Source: Lantana camara (lineage: Eukaryota; Streptophyta; Magnoliopsida; Lamiales; Verbenaceae). Taken from it: a stretch of 64,000 nt of DNA. Below the pieces are notes generated by a model. That model did no database searches. It was not told where the DNA came from and worked only from the letters and a program-made list of their open reading frames with translations. The stretch's first letter is position 1. Every line of letters starts with the position of its first letter. Shown here one piece after another: positions 1 to 12,039 of the stretch. The stretch covers positions 57,543,001-57,607,000 of the forward strand of contig CM074855.1 in the NCBI GenBank assembly GCA_037501455.1. The letters run 5' to 3'. Position numbers and translations under genes: made by a program.

Positions 1-377
1 AATATATGTAAGTTATAATTATAAAATGCATGCATAATTAAATCTATGCACACGTACACAATAGTTTATATATATATGTATTTATTTATATTATATAAAT
101 GTAATTAAAATAATAACATTAAATAAAATAATTAACATTTAATACATATAAAATAAAATGAAATATATAGAACACGTAAAAATAATTATTCGCGCAATTA
201 AGGAGCACACAAGGTATTCACATAAATTCAAATTCAAATATTGCATATATTTCAATTAGTCACTTATTTAACAATTAAACAATGAAATTTAATTATAGAA
301 AACACTAAGACCAATTAATTTGCGCAATTAAGTAAACATACGTCTTGCTGTACTAATAAAAGAACTGGGGCGTTACA
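1..377 (-). mobile_element. Element A, 3' LTR (partial, runs off window)
   Basis: This is the first 377 bases (sense strand) of the 3' LTR of a minus-strand LTR retrotransposon. It matches 7225-7601 without gaps; I see two substitutions (CACTTATT/CACGTATT and CGTCTTGC/CGTCATGC). The sense start is TGTAACGCCCC at 377. The rest of the LTR lies left of the window. So few differences suggest a recent insertion, but the sample is short. Confidence 0.9.
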
Positions 378-391
378 ACCTTTCCCCCTTC
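378..391 (-). other. Polypurine tract of element A
   Basis: The sense strand reads GAAGGGGGAAAGG directly before the 3' LTR start. This is the expected position and composition of the plus-strand primer, and it fixes the element as minus-strand. Confidence 0.8.
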
Positions 392-432
392 AAAGAATCC
401 GTCCTCGGATTCACTATCTGCCTGAAAACAAT

Positions 433-665
433 TAATGAAGGAACCCCGTTCCTCACAAACAACAAGGAGAGAATCCCCGTCTCTCAAACAACAAGGAGAG
501 AACCCCGTCTCTCGCAAGCAAAGAGAGCACCCCGTCTCTCGAACAAAAATAAGAGCATCCCCGTCTCTTACAAACAACGAGAGCACCCCATCTCTCGAAC
601 AAAAATAAGAGCATCCCCGTCTCTTACAAACAACGAGAGCACCCCGTCTCTCGAACAAAAAAAAG
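433..665 (-). repeat. PPT-proximal hairpin array of element A
   Basis: About eight imperfect units of 25-30 bp have the form stem-CCCCG-stem. Arms change together: AGGAA/TTCCT, GAGAG/CTCTC, AAGAG/CTCTT. Homologous arrays sit at the same position in B (17264, 24329) and in E (55240). Confidence 0.85.
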
Positions 666-3600
666 AGCAAGGAAGTCTCCAATACTCCCAAGCCACACAC
701 GTGAAACCATAATTAAAATCATGTAAGACACCCCAAAGCAAGTAACAGACATCGTCCACGTTGGTTATCAATTTCTCCAAGTAATTTAATATGATAAGAT
801 ATCGAAGCACATAATATAAAAATTATTGGAGTTAAGTTTGTATGGATGCATGTATCATGGGTGCTATAAGTACCGTTCACCGTAGTTACGAAATTTAGAA
901 TTGTAAGTTGTCGTTATCCAGTGCATGATTTGTTCTGAAGATAAACTTAGTGCTGAACTTGTCTTTAACCTCTCCAGGGTACCCCGGTGGAGCAATTGAT
1001 GAATCCTTTAAGGATTATACTCTTGAATCCCTTCTGACTTGTACTGTTTCCAGTCTTCCCCATTTCCCATAATCTTTGTTCGACCAACCAACTCCTTTTT
1101 AATTGACCGAGCTTGACTTCCCCGAATACCCCTAAATCGTTTGTCCCGAACTCAGGTCTGTAGTTATTACCTTTACCATATCGAAGTCTAACATATCCCC
1201 GAGGAGAACCACTCTGAACAACCTTGATGATTCAATCCCGACCTTAAGATGTTTATTCTTATGGTCTCTCTCAATACAAATCCTTTCCCATCTTCCGTTC
1301 CTATGATCCGTTCATTCCCTTTGACCCCCTGAAGGTTATATTCGATAATTAGTCTCATATTTCTCAAATCGAAGCCAGAAGGTTCTTGACAATTCCTAGG
1401 TTTTGATTTAGATTTCTCAATGTTCATCCTCTTCGGTTTTGTTTCTTCTTAACTCCTTCCAACTCATTGGACCAAGCTTTATTGGCAGCGTCTCTTTCTG
1501 TGTTAATTTAAATTGATTCCCTCTCGATAAGTCAACTAGAGAGTTTCCTTAACTTTCCCGTAACTCCTCCATCTTCAAATCGACTTACACATGTAGAAAA
1601 TTTAATAAACTATCTTCCCAATTCCTCGTGGAAACCTTCAGCCCGAATTTAGTGGCCTAACTTTCGTTTTAATGGCCAATCGTTAAAATCGTCTTATTCA
1701 TTTCCGCTCGCCAACATAACCCCGGATCTTCCTAATTGCACTTCCGTTATCTCTATTATTTATTTCTTCAGCCACAACTTCAAGTTTTAATTTTTGCTTC
1801 TAGGTTACGCTCTCCCCCTTAAATTTTCTATCGTTATACCTTGAACTCCATCAATCCATCTTTCCCCGAAAATCTTGATAAAACAATTTCATTTAAGGGA
1901 AGGGAAGAATTTAACGAACATAGCAACCCCCTTCTCTATTCTTGTTCAATCCAACACCCCAAAGCCAACTCTAATGTCGCTTCTTTTTCTGAATCCCATT
2001 TCCATCAACCTGCCCCTTATTTGAGGTTCTTTATTTTCTCCAACGTTACCTACCTATACAACTCCATTATTTCCTTTCATCTGAATTCTGAGGTGGCTCG
2101 GTTAAATGACACTTGATAGGTGAGATGAAGGAACTTTCTATCAAATAAACACTAAAATGCATGTCGGGTTAAAATGACGATGCATGTGGCACACTTGTGA
2201 TAATGAAATATGCAACACCTTAGAGCAACGAAGTCAAATATAATACGTGCACGAACATAAATAAAGGAGGATAAATAATCGATGTGAAGTATGATGCACG
2301 TGCTATGAATGTTTTGGAACCTGTCACCAATGGTGTAAGTGGTTAGCTTGGTAGCTTTTCTTCGTTCCTCCAATCCCGACGTTACTTGACTTGGTGATTA
2401 TTCCTTGCCTTTCCCACGGTCTTCGAGGTTTCCATGATTCTTTTTGCATTACTTGTATCTTCCATTGTCCGGAATTAAAATTTCACGATCCCAGATTTCT
2501 TCGACATCCACTGAATTAGTCTCTGCATTTACCCTGAGAATCACCCTTCAACCTTGCCCAATATCTCTTACAAAATTGAACCCTAATGCAATTCTGAACC
2601 CTACTTCTCGCTATCTCCTTGATCAAGACTCCCGTCCTTATCCTTTATGAACTTAGATTGACGAATTAAGCTTGTTTTCCGATTGCTTATACCCGAGCAC
2701 ATGATTTCCTTGCAAAGAGTCTCTTTCCCAGAATAATCCTTCAACCGGTCTTTGCGTTTCTTTAGCGTTCCCATTTGTTGCTCCATATCTTCCAATTCAA
2801 TTTCTCAACATGAAAATTCAGCTTGGATTTGGAAAAACGAACTCAAATCCCCGTTCTCAATATCGCACCTTCCCTATATTTGTATTTACCCAGGTACTTG
2901 CGCCTCTCTACTCCCTTCCAGACTCGTTTCCCATCAGTAATCGGCATCCAGAGCACCTAAACCCAGCTCTTTCCGGTCTTAGCTTCAACAAACTTGATTT
3001 CAAATAACTAAGCTGGGTCTGAAATCCTTCTTTATCGATCCTTGGGGCACAACTCCTACCGGACCCATTTTATCTTAACTCCTCTTAATTATTGGTACCT
3101 CTTCAACGATCCAAATCCGGAATCAAAATACCTTCAAGGTTTGTTCACTTCATTCAGTGGGTTGAAAATTCCCGTTGCATCCAATCAAAGGTACCTTATG
3201 TGGCAGAGCCGTATATGTCAATCTTCTCAGTCGTAACCATCTCATAATCAATCCCCATTTCACCAAGTATCCTTCTACCACCGCATCTCTTAATTCAAAC
3301 CTCCCATTTCGAATCGTAGTCCTTGAACTCTAGCTCCCTCTAGAAAACCTCACATCTCGAATTCTCTACATTCTTCCCGGTTGTATCCCTCCTAGCTTCC
3401 ATGCCTCAGGAAGAACTAGCAATAGATCGTCTTTATCGTGGAGCTTGGCCGTGGTTTGATATTATTTTCATAACCTGTGAATCATAACTCATTTTCGGAG
3501 ATATATGCATGCGATTAATACATGCTCATGGCACTTATTCAACACGAAAGGCACAGATTCGATACAGAATGCAACAAGTAAATCGAAAAGATTAAAAGCA

Positions 3601-3711
3601 AGACAATTCTATGTTCAAAATCGATGCAATGCACACATTATCACTTAGTTCCTAAGCCGAACGACTTAGACAGACCCACACGACACGAGAGCCCGGGTTT
3701 TGCAACCCTAA

Positions 3712-3723
3712 GCTCTGATACCA
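3712..3723 (-). other. Primer-binding site of element A (tRNA-iMet)
   Basis: The sense strand TGGTATCAGAGC is complementary to the 3' end of plant initiator tRNA-Met. It is separated by 8 nt from the 3' end of the LTR at 3732. Confidence 0.9.
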
Positions 3724-5722
3724 CTTAAGGATGTAACACCCGAGCGCAAGGTGTCACATCCCCCGCACCGAGACTCGACCCGAATATGAAATGAACGATC
3801 CATACCCGAGCCAAATCACGGCGAACGGGGACAAACACACACTCTATGCTAGGCGGGACTAACCCTTGAACCATAAAATCAGAAATTAAAACATTAAAGC
3901 GGAAGCAATAAACGAACATGCATCATATATACGTACAATGAGCATCACAGCTCCAAAAGTAAGTCACAACCTTATCCAATTCCATTAGGGCTCAAAACAT
4001 ATATGCTCCAATAGCAACATTCATATACAATGATCACTAGTGCAAAATGCGAGTCTAAGACCAATAAACAAAAGGGCTAGAAACGAAAACAAGACCTAAG
4101 ACTCGAAATCCCGCCTAGCTCCCCTGACACCTGCACAAAACAACTGAAAGCTAAACGGGTTCAGTCCAAAAGGGACTGGTGGGTATAAAAACAGGGCATA
4201 ATATAATATACGACGGAATTTAACAATCACATGCAAGCTATAATCCCAAGTGAGGTTTTCAAGGGATTTCCCAAGTGGGCAAATAGAAATCATCAAAAGG
4301 GATTATAACAATTCATTAACATTAGGTCATTAATGGCCCGGCGAGTGGGCGTGCATTATCTCCAACCAACACCTCGTGTACTACAATAACATTCATTAAC
4401 ATTCATTAACATTCATTCATTCTTTTCATGCATATCATTCTTGCGTGCACATTCAATAACATTTACACCTTCTTCCTCCGGGTTGGTGGCGGGTTTGCAA
4501 GGCCCATCCACCCATTCATTGACCAAAAGGGGAACATGACTCCCCAGATGGCACTCAGCGTCCATTCCTCGCTAACTCCTAACGAGGTCCGGTTACGCCG
4601 TTCATTGGTGGGACTAGTGTGAGGGTTTACCGTCAGCCCTTACCTCCTCGGGTCCCCACTCACACCAAGCCCCTGGGCCCCATTCATTGTGAACATTCAA
4701 TCATTCTCGCCAAAACATTAGGTAGGATTCTTGAAATAAGGGCTTTACGTTTGCAATCATTTAATCGATAAAAGACTCAATATATATATCATATTACTTT
4801 GGCTTAAAACTTTTCACGTAGGGAGATATACCGGGTCGTTGTATCCAAGTAGAAGAGAAACCCACCTTAAAGGACAACAAGGAGAACACACGAGCCTCAC
4901 AGACCGGCCTCGTCTCCAACAGACTCAAAAATCTGTGCAAGAGAGGTGAGGTGAGACTCAATATGACCAAATAAGACGCTCGTCAATGAAATGATTATGA
5001 TATGAATGTATAAGAGATGCTATAATGCAATGAACACGTTCATGTGCACTATTAAAGTCTTAAAGATATATAAACATTAAATTCATTCATTTAATAAAGC
5101 ATTCGCGTTCAAACGTGTTCATACCCTTCACATTTCACGTCAAAGGAAATTTAAACTATATAATCAAGTCGTTCAATCTTTCATTCGAATCATAATTTCG
5201 CATTTCAATCAATTCAATTCAAGAATTTCAAATATAATCATATCACAAGTTAAATCACATTTAAATTAGAACATAACAATTAAACACATTCTATCGCATT
5301 TACGATTAGAAATTAAACAATTAAATACATTCAATTGAAAATCGAAAATTAATTAAAACATGAAATAGGTAACATTTAAATTCTAATAATTCAATTAAAT
5401 CAAATAACAATTAATATTTAATAAATATATATATATATAATATATTAAATATATTTACGTACATATACATATACTATATTATATATACATATATACGTCT
5501 ACTATACACATGCAAACAAATACACATGCATGCAAATAACAAATGCATGAAATTTTCATGCAAATTACAATCCCATGCATGCAATAGTGTAGGTCTAATA
5601 TATCCATATATATGCATGCAAAACATGCATTGGCAATTAACAACTCATGCAGGAAGAAAAGAAAAAGAACGAACAGCAGCAGCAGCTTCACGTTAACAGC
5701 AAACATGCATGGAAAAATATAA

Positions 5723-5846
5723 GGTGACACCCCCGTGTCACCCCCAAAGAGCAAACCGAGACACCCCCGTGTCTCGGTACAGAAGTTCAGACCAAAAACA
5801 CACCCCCGTTCCAGCTGATAAGGCACGAAAAAGACACACCCGTGTC
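5723..5846 (-). repeat. Intronic tetraloop hairpin cluster, element A
   Basis: Perfect hairpins: GGTGACAC-CCCC-GTGTCACC (5723-5742, 8-bp stem) and CCGAGACAC-CCCC with the complementary 9-bp arm (5756-5777). A shorter one, GACAC-ACCC-GTGTC, is at 5833-5846. The loop is GGGG on the sense strand. Confidence 0.85.
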
Positions 5847-6666
5847 ACAGCAGGTAGCAGCAGCAACAAAACGCAGGTTATCCCCTGTTTTTCTAGCTCA
5901 AACGCATTCACAACTCAAGCAACAATTAGGCCATATATGTAGCAAGAATAAGACAAGAAATGCAGTAAGAACTCAGCTCAAAATCACCCCAAATCTGACA
6001 GCAAAAGAGCAAGAAGATGCAGCAGTTTTGACAGCAACATATCAGTCCCAAAACAGGGCAAAACTCACCCGAAAACAGGGTATGGTTGATCTCCATTAAT
6101 CCCAACACATTCATATAAGTTAGGTTAACAAATGTGCAGCAAAACACCACAATTTCAACCTATAAATCAGTCCCACAACAGTTCAAACATGAAAGCTGTC
6201 ATACGTGACATTTTTATGAAATTTTCTCAATGTTCCAAAGTTGATATCTCATAAATACTTCAACTACCATGCAATTAATGATCATAAATGAAAAGAAGAT
6301 ATCAAAACAATCATTCTCAAGCTTGGAATCAAACAAATCCATCAAGAATTGGATGAGATCGAAAGAAATGCCCAAAATCGCCTCTAATGCAAGTTCAGCC
6401 GAAAAATGCATGAAACCATGATCAAATTTGGGGATGAATGATTGAAAATGATCAGAAATGAACACATAATACAACCCTAAGCTTACCTTGTTGATTGGAT
6501 GAAGATTGGATGAGATTTGAGCTCCAAAATCTCCAAGATAAAACAAGGGTTACGGGATGGAAACTGGAGGGCAGTGACTTTAGTTGAGATTTGTGAATTG
6601 TGAGAGGGTTGGTTCGGTTAGGGCAAGGTACAGCAGGTTAGGTGGTTGAGTTAGGATTCTATAGCA

Positions 6667-6675
6667 TCAAACCAT
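6667..6675 (-). promoter_or_regulatory. Mini upstream ORF (Met-Val-stop) in leader
   Basis: The sense sequence AACCATGGTTTGA gives ATG-GTT-TGA in a strong initiation context (AACCATGG). It also occurs in H1 (10902-10910) and H2 (37934-37942). In D (49395-49403) the third codon is AGA instead. It lies in the predicted first exon. Confidence 0.45.
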
Positions 6676-6844
6676 GGTTAATTTGGTCAACAATTGAATA
6701 AGTTATGGCCATTTAGGTGCAACAAGGTTAGTTTCGTCGCCGTTTCGTTTTTCGGTTGAATTTAGAAGGTTCAAATGATGTTAGAAAAATATAAGGCTAA
6801 GTTTACTAAACTCGAATTTACGTTACGAGTTCAGCGGAGTTGAC

Positions 6845-6864
6845 GGAACTCGAATCCGAGTTCC
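6845..6864 (-). promoter_or_regulatory. Promoter palindrome, element A
   Basis: The sense strand reads GGAACTCG-GATT-CGAGTTCC, a perfect 8-bp inverted repeat with a 4-nt spacer, about 60 bp upstream of the TATA-like box. Conserved or covarying copies are in H1, H2, C, D and F. Confidence 0.75.
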
Positions 6865-8039
6865 CGAGCTCAAGATATTAAATACGGAACCAAGGGTGCG
6901 CTAAGTGCTCGTTAGCCCCCGACTTGGATTCCAAAATACAAATTAAATCCGAAACACAAGCAAATGAATTCGAAAATACGAAACATACAAATATTCATAT
7001 ACAAGACACGTATAAGTTCAACATATTAAATTCGCACAAAATTCCGGTATCAATTCAAATAGAAACGAAGCACTCAAACGCGATCAAACAATAAAAGCCA
7101 AAATATTTACAAATAATGTATCATTTACATACTTATATAATATATTATAATTACATGCATGAAATATTAATTTATAAATATACATGCATGCATACGTACA
7201 TAATATATATAAATACATGCATGCAATATATGTAAGTTATAATTATAAAATGCATGCATAATTAAATCTATGCACACGTACACAATAGTTTATATATATA
7301 TGTATTTATTTATATTATATAAATGTAATTAAAATAATAACATTAAATAAAATAATTAACATTTAATACATATAAAATAAAATGAAATATATAGAACACG
7401 TAAAAATAATTATTCGCGCAATTAAGGAGCACACAAGGTATTCACATAAATTCAAATTCAAATATTGCATATATTTCAATTAGTCACGTATTTAACAATT
7501 AAACAATGAAATTTAATTATAGAAAACACTAAGACCAATTAATTTGCGCAATTAAGTAAACATACGTCATGCTGTACTAATAAAAGAACTGGGGCGTTAC
7601 AATTAAGGCGGGTCAACTTTGGAGTCAAGTTGGATTAAGGCTTTGTTTTGAACCCTGCATTTGTGGCTTACCAGTTCAGTGCTTCTTCTCCTTGGGAAAG
7701 GGATGAAGTTGTTCCTCCATCTGGATGGACTGTGGTGGTTTGGATGTATAGAAGAATGGTCACCTTGTTCTCAATCTTTCTTTCCAAAGATGGAAAGTTG
7801 GCATCATAACTGTGTAGCATCATATAAGGTTGACAAGGTAGTGCTGGTGGCAGATTACATGAAGGCAATTTTTGCCTACAGCTTTTCTGTTTTTCTGCTT
7901 TGAAGATGGCAAAGGCCTCGTCATAACAAGACAAGGGTTGTGTGACTGATGGTGGATCTGGTTCTGGATCTTCCGGTTCGAAGGTCCTACAGGGAAGACC
8001 TTTCTTTCATGCTTTTCTACATCTTCGTCTCCAACTGGC

Positions 8040-8582
8040 TTAACTTTCATCATCATCCTCGGAGTCTGATTCTTCTCCGCAAGACCATCCTGGGTCACAC
8101 ATGGATGGATCAGCATCGCATAAGAAATGGCCATCGACTTTATCAGTGTAAACTTCTTTTCCATCTAGGAAGAAGGAGTTTACTGGGCGATACCCAAGAG
8201 TTGGGTATGTTTCTATGTTTAATGGAATCACTGGTTGAATCATCAATTGCTTGAAGATTGGGCTTGTAGAAGATAGGGTTTCTTCTTGAGGTTGCTTGAA
8301 GATGGTTTTGTTTCTACCATCTGACATCTTTTGGAACTCATAGGTTGTAGATCTGATGGGTTCATGAGATTGTTGGAGTGACTCATAGTTAGTGATCCAC
8401 TCTGTTGGCATCAATCTCTCAAGTTCCTTTCTGGGAATCTGTCTAGGAACTTGGACTATGGTCGGAATATCAGATCCAGAGTCTGCTAGGATCATTAAAG
8501 CATCAGGGGATCCAGATCCTTGTAGATCTAGACCATGATTCTGCAACCTGTAGACAAGCTGGTGATGAAGAGTAGTTGTCAC
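8040..8582 (-). pseudogene. Polyprotein fragment, caulimovirid-like (broken)
   Basis: This 180-codon open frame has a short-motif region around residues 50-75 (arginine and proline rich, then MPTEWITNYESLQQ). Its C-terminus is strongly acidic, ending in a run of Asp, Glu and Ser. I associate this type of sequence with the region between movement and coat domains of endogenous pararetrovirus polyproteins in plants. That is recall of the family style, not a database match. The frame closes at 8040, and related-looking residues continue in another frame at 7668-7934, so it is frameshifted. The start is uncertain: the Met at 8582 is only the first in frame. It is not expected to make a working protein. 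Confidence 0.4.
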
Positions 8583-9015
8583 TGCTGTAGCTACTTGTTC
8601 TGCTCCAGTGATCTAGACTTAAACCTTCAAGGTGTTGGGAAGATTAGAATCTCCCAAAGACATAGCGAAATTGGGGAAGTAGGTCAGGACTTAACTTCCA
8701 CTGTTGAGCGTAGTCACCACTGTTCCGATGACTGCATCTTCATATTTCAGATATCTGGTGTCCAGTAAGGCAAGTTTGGCTGTCACTGGAATGCCTTTTC
8801 TCCCTTCATAACAGAGAACAAGAAGAACGGCTCCGAAGTGGAGATGAGTGTATCCTTCCCATTTCCAGGAAGATATGAATTCTGAAGGGATTGAGAGAGT
8901 GACATATTGCTCTCTCTTGGAATATGGCAGATCGCATTTGTCTAGTCTGGAAGACTGAAAAAAATTCTTTTGTTTGAGATGGTCTGTTGGAGGAGATCAA
9001 AGATCTGATTCCTCT

Positions 9016-9199
9016 CAAAGATCCTCCTTTTCTATAAATGTTATAGGGACTGACAAGAGGTGGAACGGTTTGCTCTATAATAGCATTTTTTTGGATGGTG
9101 GAATATTCAAAGATCCTTTTTTTCTATAAATGTTATAGGGAATGACAAGAGGTGGAACGGTTTGCTCTATAATAGCATTTTCTAGGATGGTGGAATATT
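9016..9199. repeat. 92-bp tandem duplication in fragment P
   Basis: Two copies (9016-9107 and 9108-9199) differ by only a few bases. The unit contains TTCTATAAATGTTATAGG. It lies in the decayed coding part and would shift or duplicate the frame. Confidence 0.85.
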
Positions 9200-9376
9200 C
9201 GACAAGGTTTTCTATTTTACTGGTAGAGTGTCGAGGAAGGGAAAGAGAAGAGGAGATGGAAATCAACTGATCTGGGGATGTATCCATGTCTGGAAGGTTT
9301 CTAGTTCTTCTTCTTCCGGCTCTCAGGAATCTATTATGACATACTCACATGATACCCCGCTCTTGAAGAAAAACAT

Positions 9377-9389
9377 GGCTCTGATACAA
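9377..9389 (-). other. PBS-like site in fragment P
   Basis: The sense strand reads TTGTATCAGAGCC, one mismatch from the tRNA-iMet PBS. Pararetroviruses and LTR elements both use this primer, so it does not decide the class. Confidence 0.45.
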
Positions 9390-9622
9390 AAATTCCCCTT
9401 CAAGCGCCAAAGCCTTTATACGTAATATTTTTACCCCACATTCAGACAAGCTTCACTATCGGTTTACGGGTTGAGAAGGAGAAGAGAGTTTAGCTCGCCA
9501 ACGACTTCTGAAGGTAATTTCTGGGAGATGGACTCAAAGTTCTTGGCGTATTATATTATTTTAACACATTGATACTTTTTTAGAATTATTTCGAAGTTGA
9601 CCTATTGTGGAATTCTAGTTTT

Positions 9623-10181
9623 TGTGGCACCTGCACGGTGGGTCACCACATCCCCCGCACCAAAGCCTAATCCACATACGAAATGGAACGTCCGTACAGG
9701 AACCAAGCAGTGGTGAATGGGAGACCTGACAAACCCACACCTAAGCTAGGCAGAACGTAGACCATGAACAACAAAATCCAAACCACAAGAATGCGGAAGC
9801 GAGAAATGTCATTCAAACATTCAAACATATAAAAGAAAGTGACGGGCTCAACTAGCATAAATACCTAATCCCGAAAGTTCAACAATAAACATAAACACAA
9901 CGGGTTCAACTATCCCTAGAAGCCTTCCCCGACAAATATAACAATACATAACAAAATTTCAAATTCAACGTTCATACCTATCTTATAAAGAAGTCATAGT
10001 TAATAAAATGAAAGTGTAAGATAACCTAAATAAACAACAGACTTGACTCACGCACACTAACTCCGCCTAGCACGAACTCCAAGCAGAACCTGCAAACTAA
10101 AAACAGAAAGAGGGAGGGGTCAATCTTAACTCGACTGAGGGACACACACACACTATATATATATGAGAGCAAGGCAGGTAT
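9623..10181 (-). mobile_element. Fragment I: LTR 3' end, Gypsy/LARD type
   Basis: The left end, TGTGGCACCTG followed by CACATCCCCCGCACC, matches the left ends of LTRs A, C and D (sense 3' ends). No PBS lies to its left, so it was a 3' LTR or solo LTR inserted in P. It breaks off at 10182, where H1 begins. Confidence 0.7.
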
Positions 10182-11779
10182 TGTAATGCCCCAGTTTTTC
10201 ATTTGTATGAATATGTCGTATGTGTTTATAAATTGTGCAATTAAATTATTTAATTACGTGATTAATTGCTTATAAGTGTTTTAAATATTTATTTTAATAT
10301 AAATTGTTATTAGTTTAATTTATTTTATTTCATTAAAGTGGAAATTATTTAAATTGATAATTAAGAATTAATGTTAATTAATCTTGTTTAATTATGTTAA
10401 TTGAATTCAATTTTCAATCGTTGACTTTTACTTTTAATTTAGAATTTGAAAATTCGTTTTGTATGTTATGAATTTGTTATTGCTCAACGCTTGGGTGTTG
10501 TATTCTTGCTTCGTTCTTACATGATTTGATATCGAAAATTGATGAAAATTTAGTATGTTGTAGATTTATGTGTTATGAACATGTTTATATGCTCGTTTTA
10601 TGTTTTCGACTTCGTTTGACGTGGTAACGAATTTATTTTGAATTGTGAATCCAGTCGGGGGCTAACGAGCAATTAGCGCACCTTTGGTTCCGTATGTGAT
10701 ATCTTGAGCTAGGAAACTCGGATTCGAGTTTCGTCAACTTCGCTGAACTCGTAACGAAAATTCGGGTTTAATGAACTTAACCTTATATTTTTCTAAGACC
10801 ATTTGAACCTCCGAAATCCAACCGAAACATGCAATGAACCCCAAAACTTCCACAGCTCAATAAAATGGCCATATCTTCCACAAAACTTGACCAAACTAAC
10901 CATGGTTTGATTCCTTGGAACCCTAACTCAACCCTCTATCAGCCTTAATTAACCCCAAACCGAGATAACCCTCATAAACAAGAGAAATATCAGTCCCAAG
11001 TCTCTGCTCCAATTCCAGTCCCGTAACCATGCTCAACCTTGGAGATTCAAGCTCAAATCGCTTTCAGCATGCATCCAATTCACAAGGTGAGTTTAGGGTT
11101 GTGATATATATTCAATATGTGTCATTCTAAGCTATGCATCCCTAATTTTGAGCATGAATCCTTGGAGATTTGAAAGCATGAGTGAATAGTTAGGTTATGA
11201 CTCCATATTTGATTTCATGTTTTAGATTCTGTTTTCTTGAGAAATTGTGTGTGAAATCTAATCACTTCAGCTCCTAGTATGTATATTTGAACTTTAATTT
11301 GATGTATGTTAAGTGTATGAGAACCCATAATTGTTGAACATCATGAAACTTGAAGGTTTATGCATGAAAACGACTGCTCTTCTTTGGCCTGCTGCTGCGT
11401 ATGATTTTGGGGCAGAAATAGGGACTTGGTGCTGTTTCCTTTTTAATATTGGCATGGTTGTTGAGTATACATGTTTCCCTATGTGTTGCCCTATTTTTCA
11501 TCCATTTTTAGCTATATATATGACGACTTAAAGCTTGTTTTAAGTTGCTGTAATTGCTACGTTGCTGTTGGCATTGCTGCATGCTGCTGTGTGATATTTG
11601 TTACCTTGAATACCTGCTTTGCTGCTGTTAGTTTGTGGCTGCTTTGTTGTTTGGTGCTGCTGTGTTAAGGAAGGGAACAAAACAGGGGAAAGCTTGGTCA
11701 TAGTTTGCTGCGTTGCTTCTGGACTGTAACTCCCCGGCCGGGTGCCCCTCTTTGATGAAGCTGCTGCGTCAGAGTCCCT
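10182..11779 (+). mobile_element. H1 LTR, plus strand, first part
   Basis: It starts TGTAATGCCCC, oriented opposite to its neighbours. It carries the shared promoter block (about 10650-10830), a covarying palindrome (10713-10732), the mini-ORF (10902-10910), and the donor CACAAG|GTGAGT (intron would start at 11087). It is interrupted at 11779/11780 by Copia K inside its hairpin cluster and resumes at 36481. No coding sequence. Confidence 0.75.
10713..10732 (+). promoter_or_regulatory. Promoter palindrome, H1
   Basis: GAAACTCG-GATT-CGAGTTTC is a perfect 8-bp inverted repeat. Against A and H2 (GGAACTCG/CGAGTTCC) a G-C pair has become A-T on both arms, a compensatory change. Confidence 0.75.
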
Positions 11780-12036
11780 TGTTGGAAAACACGAATCAGA
11801 AAGCAGCGAAAATTTAAAATTTTCCCAACAAAAGGATCTTGGACTCGCAATCGTGTAACCAAATTCGTAGAGATAAGAAACTTACTTTTCTTTTATTCTT
11901 TCTTGAAGCGTTTCGAGCCACCCAAGAACGCTCTTCTCGCGGCTTGATCCCCTCTCCTTGGTAAAGCTCGAATCTTCAAACTTCTAACTTGAAGCCCTGT
12001 AGAGAAAGTCCACCAACTTGACTACAATCTGACTAC
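11780..12036 (-). mobile_element. Copia K, 3' LTR remnant
   Basis: About 257 bp match 34580-34836, the 3' end of the Copia LTR. The remnant is fused directly to the N-terminal RT coding sequence. A short repeat (CTACAATCTGACTACAATCT) sits at the join, suggesting microhomology-mediated deletion of the rest of pol and most of the LTR. Confidence 0.8.
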
Positions 12037-12039
12037 AAT

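Larger units (their letters stand above)
378..3731 (-). mobile_element. Element A internal domain, non-coding (LARD-like)
   Basis: This 3.35 kb domain lies between PPT and PBS. I found no gag, protease, RT or integrase motif in any frame; the longest open frames are under 120 codons and look random. LTRs of 3.87 kb around a non-coding internal domain of about 3.4 kb match the proportions of large retrotransposon derivatives (LARDs), which are mobilised in trans. Short stretches near 2279-2400 align with the gag/protease-coding region of the Gypsy elements in this window and with the internal domain of B. It may therefore be a decayed chromovirus gag region; that part is inference. Confidence 0.75.
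3474..6487 (-). other. Predicted LTR-to-leader intron of element A
   Basis: The sense donor CAAG|GTAAGC has its exon end at 6487. The acceptor GATTCACAG|GTTATG has its intron end at 3475. A branch-like TATTAAT lies shortly upstream of the acceptor, followed by CGCATGCAT. The intron would be about 3.0 kb and removes the hairpin cluster, the LTR 3' half and the PBS. The sites are seen in the sequence; splicing itself is inferred. Confidence 0.6.
3732..7601 (-). mobile_element. Element A, complete 5' LTR (3,870 bp)
   Basis: On the sense strand it starts TGTAACGCCCC at 7601 and ends GGGTGTTACA at 3732, next to the PBS. Contents in sense order: promoter block with palindrome (6845-6864), TATA-like TTATATTTTT (about 6789), leader exon with an ATG-GTT-TGA mini-ORF (6667-6675), splice donor (6487), hairpin cluster (5723-5846), AT-rich tract, and a GC-rich conserved block (about 4320-4690). 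No protein is encoded. The right flank is P; the left flank is off-window, so no target duplication can be tested. Confidence 0.9.
7602..9622 (-). mobile_element. Fragment P: decayed caulimovirid-like (pararetrovirus) sequence
   Basis: This block is unlike the LTR elements around it. On the minus strand it holds, in order, a PBS-like site (9377-9389), a short leader with a 92-bp duplication, broken coding sequence, the 180-codon ORF at 8040-8582, and an out-of-frame continuation to 7602. There element A's LTR cuts it. The protein style recalls polyproteins of endogenous Caulimoviridae-like sequences in plant genomes. No reverse transcriptase or protease is present, so the family call rests on general resemblance only. 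9390-9622 is unassigned AT-rich sequence. Confidence 0.4.

Noticed and set aside
3712..3723. tRNA-like sequence at the PBS copies
   Set aside because: Only the 3' end complement of tRNA-iMet is present. No cloverleaf can be formed from the surrounding bases.
4160..4195. GGTATAAAAACAGG on the plus strand of LTR A (also in D), a possible antisense promoter
   Set aside because: TATA-like, but in AT-rich DNA with no supporting start-site or coding evidence. Kept only as a note.
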